NCBI GenBank assembly: GCA_964533735.1
Contig: CAZHMD010000032.1
Span: 1 to 12,873, forward strand
Origin: UBA6107 sp964533735
GTDB taxonomy: Bacteria; Chloroflexota; Anaerolineae; Anaerolineales; Anaerolineaceae
Length of the DNA: 12,873 nucleotides
Direction: 5' to 3'
The notes beneath the pieces were generated by a model. It was not told the DNA's origin. It saw nothing but the letters and a program-made list of their open reading frames with translations, and did no database searches. The translations under genes and the position numbers were made by a program. Shown piece after piece: positions 1-5,883 of this stretch; position 1 is the first letter of the stretch; every line of letters starts with the position of its first letter.

Positions 1-1340
1 AGGGCTTTGCGCACGATCTTCACGCCGATCTGCTCATCTTCGGTATCCAGTTTGAGGTCATCCAGCACGACCATGGCGTTCAGCAGGGCAACACCACCAC
101 CGGGGACAATACCTTCTTCCACAGCGGCGCGCGTGGCGGAAAGGGCATCTTCCACGCGGTGTTTCTTTTCCTTGAGCTCGGTCTCGGTGGCAGCACCAAC
201 ACGGATGATGGCAACTCCGCCGGAGAGCTTGGCAAGGCGTTCCTGCAGTTTTTCGCGGTCATAATCACTGGTGGTCTTGTCGATCTCCACGCGGATCTGC
301 TCGATGCGTCCCTTGATCTGAGCTGCTTCACCCTTGCCGCCGATGATGGTGGTGTTGTCTTTATCGGCAGTCACCTTTTCGGCGCGGCCGAGGTCGGTGA
401 GGGTAACGGTATCCAGCTTGCGTCCGGTCTCTTCAGAGATCACCTGGGCGCCGGTGAGCAGGGCAATATCCTGCAGCATGGCCTTGCGGCGGTCGCCAAA
501 GCCGGGGGCTTTGATGGCGAGCACGTTGAGCATGCCGCGCAGTTTGTTGAGCACCAGGGTGGCCAGGGCTTCAGCGTCGATGTCTTCGGCGATGATCACC
601 AGGTCACGTTTGCCGGTCTGCACAAGTTTCTCGAGCACAGGCACAATATCCTGGGCGGCGGAAATTTTCTTGTCGTAGATGAGAATGTAGGGTTCGGGGA
701 TGATGGATTCCATGTGTTCGGAATCGGTGATGAAGTAGGGGGAGATGTAACCGCGGTCGAACTGCATCCCCTCTACATATTCTTTTTCGAATTCCAGACC
801 CTTGGACTCTTCGACGGTGATAACGCCGTCTTTGCCGACTTTGTCCATCACGTCTGCGATGAGTTCGCCAATGGAGGCGTCCTGGGCGGAGGTGGTGGCA
901 ACCGCGGCGATATCGGCACGGGTGCTGATGGGCATGGCGGCTTTCTTAATGGCTTCTGAGACCTTGTTGGTGGCGATCTCGATGCCGCGTTTCAGTAACA
1001 TTGGATTGCCGCCAGCAGCGAGGGTTTTGAGACCTTCGGTGACGATGGAGTGCGCCAAAAGGGTGGAGGTGGTGGTGCCGTCGCCGGCGATATCGTTGGT
1101 CTTGGTGGCGGCTTCCTTCATCAACTGGGCACCCATGTTCTCAAACGGGTCTTCCAGTTCAATTTCCTTGGCAACGGTTACGCCATCATGCGTGATGGTG
1201 GGGGAACCGAATTTGCGGTCGATGGCCACGTTGCGTCCCTTGGGGCCGAGGGTGGTAACGACTGCGGCAGAAACAACATCAATGCCGTTCTTGAGCTTGC
1301 GGCGGGCTTCTTCACCAAAAATCAATTGTTTAGCAGACAT
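1..1340 (-). CDS. groEL: Chaperonin GroEL (60 kDa), 3' end cut by window edge
   Basis: Large subunit of the ATP-driven group I chaperonin that folds cytosolic proteins inside a double-ring cage capped by GroES. Translating the minus strand from the ATG at 1340 gives about 446 residues starting MSAKQLIFGEEARRKL, so roughly the last 95-100 residues of a usual ~545-residue GroEL lie beyond the left edge. Landmarks visible: THDGVTVAKEI with Asp52, the nucleotide-binding AGDGTTT with Asp87, the apical KAPGFGDRRKAML stretch, and VEDAL followed by EEGIVPGGGVAL near the truncated end. All line up with the E. coli protein. The start is fixed by an AAGGAG ribosome binding site 8 bases upstream. It follows groES by 30 bases with no terminator between, so the two are co-transcribed from the CIRCE-controlled promoter. 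Identification is secure. Confidence 0.98.
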   Translation of the reverse strand, partial: MSAKQLIFGEEARRKLKNGIDVVSAAVVTTLGPKGRNVAIDRKFGSPTITHDGVTVAKEIELEDPFENMGAQLMKEAATKTNDIAGDGTTTSTLLAHSIVTEGLKTLAAGGNPMLLKRGIEIATNKVSEAIKKAAMPISTRADIAAVATTSAQDASIGELIADVMDKVGKDGVITVEESKGLEFEKEYVEGMQFDRGYISPYFITDSEHMESIIPEPYILIYDKKISAAQDIVPVLEKLVQTGKRDLVIIAEDIDAEALATLVLNKLRGMLNVLAIKAPGFGDRRKAMLQDIALLTGAQVISEETGRKLDTVTLTDLGRAEKVTADKDNTTIIGGKGEAAQIKGRIEQIRVEIDKTTSDYDREKLQERLAKLSGGVAIIRVGAATETELKEKKHRVEDALSATRAAVEEGIVPGGGVALLNAMVVLDDLKLDTEDEQIGVKIVRKA

Positions 1341-1370
1341 AGAGGTTTACTCCTTATTAAAAATGGTTCT

Positions 1371-1664
1371 TTACTTTACGATCGCGAGCAGATCAGCTTC
1401 GCGCAGGATCAAGAGTTTCTTGCCGTCGATCTTGATCTCGGTGCCGCCATACTTGGCGAAGAGCACGGTGTCTCCCACAACCACATCCAGCTGGATGCGT
1501 TTGCCCTCGTCGTCGCGGTCACCAGGACCAACGGAGAGGACAACACCCTTTTGGGGTTTTTCTTTTGCGGTTTCGGGTAAAACAATTCCGCCGGCAGTAA
1601 CGTCATTTTCTTCCAAGGGTTCAACCACAACCCTGCTGCCCAAAGGTTTCAAATTTAGAGCCAT
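1371..1664 (-). CDS. groES: Co-chaperonin GroES (10 kDa)
   Basis: Heptameric lid of the GroEL folding chamber. The 97-residue product has the normal family length and begins MALNLKPLGSRVVVEP. It shows the mobile loop that touches GroEL (about residues 18-35, with TAGGIVLPETAKEKP) and the dome region GPGDRDDEGKRI, and ends with LLILREADLLAIVK. The ATG at 1664 is preceded on the minus strand by AGGAGG with normal spacing. It is the first gene of the groES-groEL operon. A promoter lies at 1736-1764 and a CIRCE operator at 1698-1724, within the untranslated leader. No odd features were seen. Confidence 0.98.
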   Translation of the reverse strand: MALNLKPLGSRVVVEPLEENDVTAGGIVLPETAKEKPQKGVVLSVGPGDRDDEGKRIQLDVVVGDTVLFAKYGGTEIKIDGKKLLILREADLLAIVK

Positions 1665-1697
1665 ACTGACCTCCTGAAAAGGAATGAACTGAATTTT

Positions 1698-1724
1698 TTA
1701 GCACTCGTATGTAGGGAGTGCTAA
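1698..1724 (-). promoter_or_regulatory. CIRCE operator (HrcA binding site) of groESL
   Basis: Perfect 9-bp inverted repeat TTAGCACTC-N9-GAGTGCTAA, which is the canonical CIRCE element bound by the heat-shock repressor HrcA. It lies between the predicted transcription start and the groES ATG, so HrcA would block initiation or early elongation at low temperature. hrcA itself is not in the window. Confidence 0.97.
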
Positions 1725-1735
1725 AGTCACTTCCA

Positions 1736-1764
1736 ATAATAATCGTGTTTGAAAAGTAAGTCAA
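1736..1764 (-). promoter_or_regulatory. Sigma-70-like promoter of groESL
   Basis: On the minus strand, a -35 box TTGACT (1759-1764) and a -10 box TATTAT (1736-1741) are separated by exactly 17 bases; each matches consensus at 5 of 6 positions. The predicted start at about 1729 falls just before the CIRCE operator, the usual arrangement for HrcA-controlled groESL. Confidence 0.85.
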
Positions 1765-1885
1765 GAGGGTTAAGGCAACTCTTATATATTTCTGATAAAT
1801 GGTGAAGAGAGTCGAGAGGCGAGAGAAGAGAATCGTTAGGAACACAATAATTTAATTGGGGATTCCCCTTTAGGAGCAACGGGGA

Positions 1886-1922
1886 CATTGTGCTTCGGGA
1901 AAAGCATCCTCGCAATGACAAG
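1886..1922. repeat. Dispersed palindromic repeat, copy 1
   Basis: Imperfect hairpin: outer arms CATTG (1886-1890) and CAATG (1913-1917), inner arms TGCTT (1891-1895) and AAGCA (1902-1906). Its right end, CTCGCAATGACAAG (1909-1922), is identical to 7091-7104, where a second hairpin of the same layout occurs. It sits just after the stop codon of the minus-strand gene ending at 1926. It resembles the TCATTGCGAG-type intergenic repeats common in several bacterial genomes. That assignment is from memory. Confidence 0.6.
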
Positions 1923-1925
1923 TTT

Positions 1926-2528
1926 TTAAAGCTCAGCCGCGGGGAGGTCGGGGGTGGGAGTATTCGCCTGGCGGGCGGCGATGCGGGCATCAAGTTCGGC
2001 GATCTCCTCAGGGGTGCGGAACTGATCGCCAAACGCTTTGTATTCCGGCCATTCCTCTTCGAGTTCGAGCAAGGCCTGGCGGAGCATCCACTGCGGGTCA
2101 AGGGTGGGGTCTGGGATGTGGGTATGGGTGCGGACGAGGCGGTTGATGGAGCCGGTGGCATTGGCGAGGGTGTTGAGGAGGGACTTGGCTTCATCGAGAT
2201 TGTCAACCTCTGCGCCGAGTTCAGCGACCTTGCGGGAGAAGACGCGCATGACCTCGATCTCGTCTTCGAGGGAGCGGACGGTGGTTTCTTCGAGACCATC
2301 AAGTTGAGATTGGGGCAGGCGGCGGGCGTAGAAGCCGTGAGTTTTGGCGTTCTGGTTGCCAGGCTGACCACCCCGTTTTCGCTGTGGAATAATCTCATTG
2401 GCGGTTTCCGCTTTGGATTTCAGGGCGTGTTTGCGGGCATTCTGGTTGCCGGGCTGGGCGCCTTTATGTCGTTTAGGTTTAAGTGGATTGAAGTCTTGAG
2501 CGGATGCTTGGTGGGTCATTGTGAACAA
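1926..2528 (-). CDS. Hypothetical protein with two QPGNQNA motifs
   Basis: Not assigned to a function. The 200-residue product has a basic N-terminus with two copies of a short motif, GAQPGNQNARKHAL (about residues 23-36) and GGQPGNQNAKTHGF (about 53-66). A charged, probably helical middle follows (about 80-135, including LEDEIEVMRVFSRKVAELG), then an acidic C-terminal third. Similar GNQNA/GNKNA stretches occur near the N-termini of small terminase subunits and in lineage-specific hypothetical proteins, so a phage or mobile-element origin is possible but unproven. The first codon is probably TTG at 2528, because AAGGAG lies 5 bases upstream. The ATG at 2519 would be 14 bases from that site. 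The plus-strand frame across this gene is a compositional shadow. Confidence 0.7.
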   Translation of the reverse strand: MFTMTHQASAQDFNPLKPKRHKGAQPGNQNARKHALKSKAETANEIIPQRKRGGQPGNQNAKTHGFYARRLPQSQLDGLEETTVRSLEDEIEVMRVFSRKVAELGAEVDNLDEAKSLLNTLANATGSINRLVRTHTHIPDPTLDPQWMLRQALLELEEEWPEYKAFGDQFRTPEEIAELDARIAARQANTPTPDLPAAEL

Positions 2529-2834
2529 GGTTACTCCTTTTTGGGTTTGGGGGAATAAGAGGTGAGAACGAATGGGATTCGAACTTAAGTTTCGAAAAGA
2601 AACGAACCTGAGAACGAATGAGGTGGTTGAGGAGGAACAGTGCCCGGGGAAAAGTGTGTTGTGTTAATAATATTGTTGCACTAAAGGCTGGAAATACAAC
2701 TAGCCTGTTTGGCGAATTTTTAAGCCAAAACTTGCCAAATTGGCAAGTTTTTGAGGTTTTTTAAACTACACGAAATTGTGGAGCGTTGGGAACGCGCCCT
2801 AATCAATTCAAACTCAAAAGAAAGAGTAACCTCT
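2529..2834. other. Intergenic, repeat-rich gap without a gene
   Basis: No convincing coding frame. Composition shifts here from G+C-rich to A+T-rich. Contents: an exact 12-bp direct repeat TGAGAACGAATG at 2563-2574 and 2609-2620; an imperfect palindrome built from TTCGAA boxes at 2578-2583 and 2591-2596; a terminator-like hairpin at 2727-2751 with an overlapping alternative stem from 2708; and one arm (2785-2812) of a degenerate direct repeat that recurs at 5806-5833. Confidence 0.7.
2727..2751 (-). terminator. Hairpin terminator after the methyltransferase-ATPase operon
   Basis: A 12-bp perfect inverted repeat (2727-2738 and 2740-2751) centred on one base; sterically a stem with AACTTGCC/GGCAAGTT at its core. 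A-runs on one side and T-runs on the other make it able to work in both directions. It lies about 85 bases beyond the ATPase stop codon, with no gene between, and fits an intrinsic terminator for that operon. A competing stem, TTTGGC (2708-2713) with GCCAAA (2724-2729), overlaps it. Confidence 0.7.
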
Positions 2835-4472
2835 CTATTTTTGCGATAATATTTGAATTATTCTACCTTTGATGTTATCGTAAACTGAACGCAATTTTAC
2901 TTTAGCTTCGTCACTTAACAATGCCGTATGCATTAAGGCGTCTCTTATCGGTTTATATTCTTTGGAATTTCTTGATAAGCTTGGTTTATTAGCATCTGGA
3001 TTTTTATCAACCAAATTCGCCAATCCATCCATATCTAAATAGCTCAAGTCGGATACTTTTTTACGAATTTCAATGCTAATATTCCCCCTAGCCTTACTTT
3101 CAATTTCTTTTGTTTTATATTTATTAAGATCTTTAAGTGCTTCAGGTGATAATGGTAACTTTGTATGTTCTACTAATTTTCGAATCAGATTTTCAGAAAG
3201 AAAACAATCAGCATAAGAACTAAAATTAAAACGTGCATCTTCGGAAAATGAAGTAATCCATTTATCGACCTCAGTTTGGTTACCTGAACCTGGTGGTAAT
3301 CTATATTCTTCAGAAACTACATTATAAAGTTCCATTGATGTCCGCTCTTTTTTAGTAAGACGATCATTATCAGGATCGCCACTTTTTTTATGTTTTACCC
3401 TCCAGATATCCCAATCCTTCATTACTTCATCAATGATTATTTTTAATTCGTTTAAAAGTTTGGAGTATTTCGGGTCATCAGCAACAACGCCTTCTCTACT
3501 ACTGGTAAATCGATCAACCTCGTCATCCAAATCATTGCAATGAATTTGCCCGTAAAGGTAACTTTCAACTACTCTTGCTGTTGGGATGTGCTTCAAAATA
3601 TCTTTCTCTCGTAATCGACCATTTACAAAAAAATCAATTCCAACCTTTTCATCCTCAGAAATAACTTTTAAATCTCTTGGCTTTTCAACCGAAGCAATGA
3701 AACCAAAATATGAACCCCCATTTCTTATTTGTTTTTCTTCTAAGGGGGTTATTAAATCAATAAATGGATCAATAATTTGATTGATTTTCCATAAAAACTG
3801 AGTCTGTTTCGCTAGATCCGATAAATGAGTAACATCAATTTTTTCTTCGTTTAAATATATAGAAAAACTAGGATCTAGTAATGAAAAACGAAAATTTAAG
3901 GCAACAATTTTCTTCAAATAGTCTAAACTGTTTTTTATCCCATCATTAATGTTTACAAATATTAGCGCAGTACCATGAGTTAGATTTCTAGTGTAGATTT
4001 CAAATAAACTAAAATCAACTTTTCCTAGTTGATAATCTTGTGGCTTTAAGTCATCCGTTATAGCTTGGTCCAATCCGGAATTATCAATTATTCCACCTAT
4101 AATCTCTTTATTTTGTTTTTTGGATATTACCGTAATCTTTTCAGCGCATGATAGTAAAGCCAACTTACCAATACCTTTTCTTCCAATAAACGGTCTTCCT
4201 AAAGCAGAGGTCAATTTACCGTTTTTCCGTTTCGAGTATCCAATTTTCAAGAATTTTTCTTGAAAATCATTATCATCCATCCCTGTTCCATCATCTACTA
4301 TTGCAAAATGGTTATTTTTCTTTTCGATTACTATTCTAACTGTGTGAGCATCCGCGTCCCAAGCATTTGAAATAGCTTCCCCAAGTACAGTGACAAAACT
4401 GCGATATAAGTTCCTTCCCAAGTGATTTAATACACTCAAGGATATTGCAAATGTGAATTTTTTGTCAGCCAT
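2835..4472 (-). CDS. GHKL (MORC/Hsp90-like) ATPase with C-terminal HEPN-like motif
   Basis: A 545-residue protein. The N-terminal Bergerat-fold ATPase is clear: N-box GEAISNAWDADA (Glu32, Asn36), DDGTGM (Asp60, Gly62, Gly64) and the lid motif GRKGIGKLA (97-105). A second domain (about 245-335) contains VNGRLRE, ESYLYGQIH and DRFTSSREG, as in MORC/MutL-type ATPases. The C-terminal ~100 residues look helical and carry R510-D-A-L-M-H515, matching the R-(N/D/H)-x3-5-H signature of HEPN ribonuclease domains. The start is ATG at 4472 with GGGGAG just upstream; a TTG at 4508 is in frame but has no such site. The ATG overlaps the methyltransferase stop by 8 bases, so translation is coupled. The gene is more A+T-rich than its surroundings, suggesting transfer. 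GHKL assignment is secure, HEPN is tentative, and the defence role is inferred from context. Confidence 0.9.
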   Translation of the reverse strand: MADKKFTFAISLSVLNHLGRNLYRSFVTVLGEAISNAWDADAHTVRIVIEKKNNHFAIVDDGTGMDDNDFQEKFLKIGYSKRKNGKLTSALGRPFIGRKGIGKLALLSCAEKITVISKKQNKEIIGGIIDNSGLDQAITDDLKPQDYQLGKVDFSLFEIYTRNLTHGTALIFVNINDGIKNSLDYLKKIVALNFRFSLLDPSFSIYLNEEKIDVTHLSDLAKQTQFLWKINQIIDPFIDLITPLEEKQIRNGGSYFGFIASVEKPRDLKVISEDEKVGIDFFVNGRLREKDILKHIPTARVVESYLYGQIHCNDLDDEVDRFTSSREGVVADDPKYSKLLNELKIIIDEVMKDWDIWRVKHKKSGDPDNDRLTKKERTSMELYNVVSEEYRLPPGSGNQTEVDKWITSFSEDARFNFSSYADCFLSENLIRKLVEHTKLPLSPEALKDLNKYKTKEIESKARGNISIEIRKKVSDLSYLDMDGLANLVDKNPDANKPSLSRNSKEYKPIRDALMHTALLSDEAKVKLRSVYDNIKGRIIQILSQK

Positions 4473-5517
4473 TTTCTCCCCCCAAATGAGCGATAATTGA
4501 TTCGCCAATTACTATTCCCAACCTGACTGGAACGGCATTTCCTATGTGTGTCCCGAGCTGTGACATTGAGGTTTTCTCCTCATTTTCCGCGAATTTATAA
4601 TCCAAAGGAAATGTCTGAAGCAAAGCCCCTTCTCTAAGGGTTAGAGCTCGATCTTGAACAGGATGGCCAAACCTTCCAGTTCCTAGGTTATAAAATTGAG
4701 TGGTAATTGTGGATGAGGGTTTATCCCATGACATGCGACCATATACTGATTTATATGTTTTTCCCGTTTTTCTTTTGTGACAGGGTAAAAGTAATCCTGC
4801 GTCCCAATCCATCCAAGTCCCATCTGGTTTTGAGGAGCTAATTCGTTTGAGATTTACTTCAGTCAGATTTCTTGCTTTGTGCAACGGGTCAGAAGCATTT
4901 TGTTCACCAGGTTTTACAAGGGGTAAATGCCCTATAGCATCTTTTAAAGTAACGTATGTACTTGGTGAATGTGATTTTTGGATTAATTTTATTGGTCCTA
5001 ATTTAGACGCCAGTAAAACGAGCCTTCGTCTTTTTTGCGGTATCCCATAATCTGGGCAATAAACAATAGAATAGGTGACGTGATAATTTAATTTTGACAA
5101 AAAGGAGACGAAATCGATAAAGATAATTTGATTAGCCAAATTTGGTACATTTTCCATAGAAACAACGTCAGGATCAACTTCAGAAATTAATCTTTTAAAC
5201 TCGTTCAATAAAAACCATTTATCACTCTTATCCTTATCCTTGTTTTTATTCGTATGCATCGAAAAGGGTTGACACGGAGCGCACCCAACAAGTACTTTAG
5301 TGATATTTCTGCCGCCCCAATACTTTTCTTTTAAATTAGCTCCTTTAATCTCAGCTATGTTTTTTGAAATGAATTCTGCTTTAACATTCTCTTCAAAAGC
5401 ATATTTACAAGTGGAATCTAGATCAATACCTGCAACAACCGGAATTCCAGCTTCTTTTAAGCCGTAGGACAAACCCCCAATACCACAGAATAAATCAATT
5501 GCGGAAATTTTCAACAT
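4465..5517 (-). CDS. C5-cytosine-specific DNA methyltransferase
   Basis: Transfers a methyl group from S-adenosylmethionine to C5 of cytosine in a specific DNA sequence. The 350-residue length is normal for a Dcm/HhaI-type enzyme, and all main motifs appear in order: DLFCGIGGLSYG (8-19, SAM binding), GCAPCQPFS (79-86) with catalytic Cys82, MENVPN (121-126), QKRRRLVLLAS (161-171), a target-recognition region at about 175-265, KPSSTIT (266-272), and GNAVPVRLG (326-334). A Lys/Asp-rich loop (90-100) follows the catalytic motif. ATG at 5517 is preferred over a TTG one codon upstream because AGGTG lies 5 bases before the ATG. It overlaps the downstream ATPase gene by 8 bases. No restriction endonuclease or Vsr gene is next to it. 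The enzyme looks intact; its target sequence cannot be read from the protein. Confidence 0.95.
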   Translation of the reverse strand: MLKISAIDLFCGIGGLSYGLKEAGIPVVAGIDLDSTCKYAFEENVKAEFISKNIAEIKGANLKEKYWGGRNITKVLVGCAPCQPFSMHTNKNKDKDKSDKWFLLNEFKRLISEVDPDVVSMENVPNLANQIIFIDFVSFLSKLNYHVTYSIVYCPDYGIPQKRRRLVLLASKLGPIKLIQKSHSPSTYVTLKDAIGHLPLVKPGEQNASDPLHKARNLTEVNLKRISSSKPDGTWMDWDAGLLLPCHKRKTGKTYKSVYGRMSWDKPSSTITTQFYNLGTGRFGHPVQDRALTLREGALLQTFPLDYKFAENEEKTSMSQLGTHIGNAVPVRLGIVIGESIIAHLGGENG

Positions 5518-5883
5518 CAAATCACCTGTTAATTACCCCAAGTTGTATCATTGTTTGTTTTTCAAAATGGCAAGATTGGTAAACAATTCATTACTTATTT
5601 TTAACAAACAATATAATTCTTCCTTTTATTATGCACCATTTTTATGAATTAGCCTATTTTCTCCATCTCCTCTTTCATTCATTATCCCCGAATACCTCCA
5701 ATTTGATTTAGGAACAAGAAGATGCGTCTTCATGGCAAATATATCCCCCTATTCAAAATTGAATTGATTTTAAGGCGAATAGCTCTTCACCCCTTCATTG
5801 GGCAAGTTTGGAACCCGCCCCTACGAGTTCAAATACGGACCGATTTTTACGATTCTTGATTCTCGACTCTCGATTCACGCTTC
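5518..5883. other. A+T-rich intergenic region upstream of the methyltransferase
   Basis: No gene seen. The region holds the methyltransferase leader (minus strand). It contains an exact 10-bp inverted repeat, ATTGTTTGTT (5550-5559) and AACAAACAAT (5603-5612), and a small hairpin GAAGA-TGCG-TCTTC at 5718-5731. It also holds the second arm (5806-5833) of the degenerate direct repeat seen at 2785-2812, and pyrimidine-rich simple sequence at about 5848-5885. A weak promoter candidate upstream of the methyltransferase has TTGCCA (minus strand) 17 bases before a poor -10 box and is not listed separately. Confidence 0.65.
5550..5612. repeat. 10-bp inverted repeat upstream of the methyltransferase gene
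   Basis: Exact arms ATTGTTTGTT (5550-5559) and AACAAACAAT (5603-5612), 43 bases apart and starting 33 bases from the methyltransferase ATG. The position fits an operator for self-control of the operon. The A+T-rich setting makes a chance match possible. Confidence 0.4.

Noticed and set aside
159..959. Long plus-strand open frame of 266 codons over groEL, and similar frames at 802-1677 and 1050-1580
   Set aside because: They are antisense to the clear GroEL/GroES reading, have low-complexity Gly- or Ser-rich composition and show no recognisable domain.
1890..2558. Plus-strand 222-codon frame opposite the QPGNQNA gene
   Set aside because: The minus-strand frame has a ribosome binding site and a recognisable motif; the plus frame has neither and starts inside a dispersed repeat.
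2570..2583. GGGATTCGAAC, which resembles the T-arm of a tRNA gene on the minus strand and might mark an integration site
   Set aside because: The flanking 5-base arms do not pair as a T-stem, and no acceptor stem, anticodon arm or CCA end can be built around it. At most it is a decayed fragment.
5227..5250. Short tandem TTATCC-type repeat within the methyltransferase gene, considered as a phase-variation tract
   Set aside because: Only about two copies of a 6-bp unit, so length changes would stay in frame. It encodes a plain Lys/Asp-rich surface loop.
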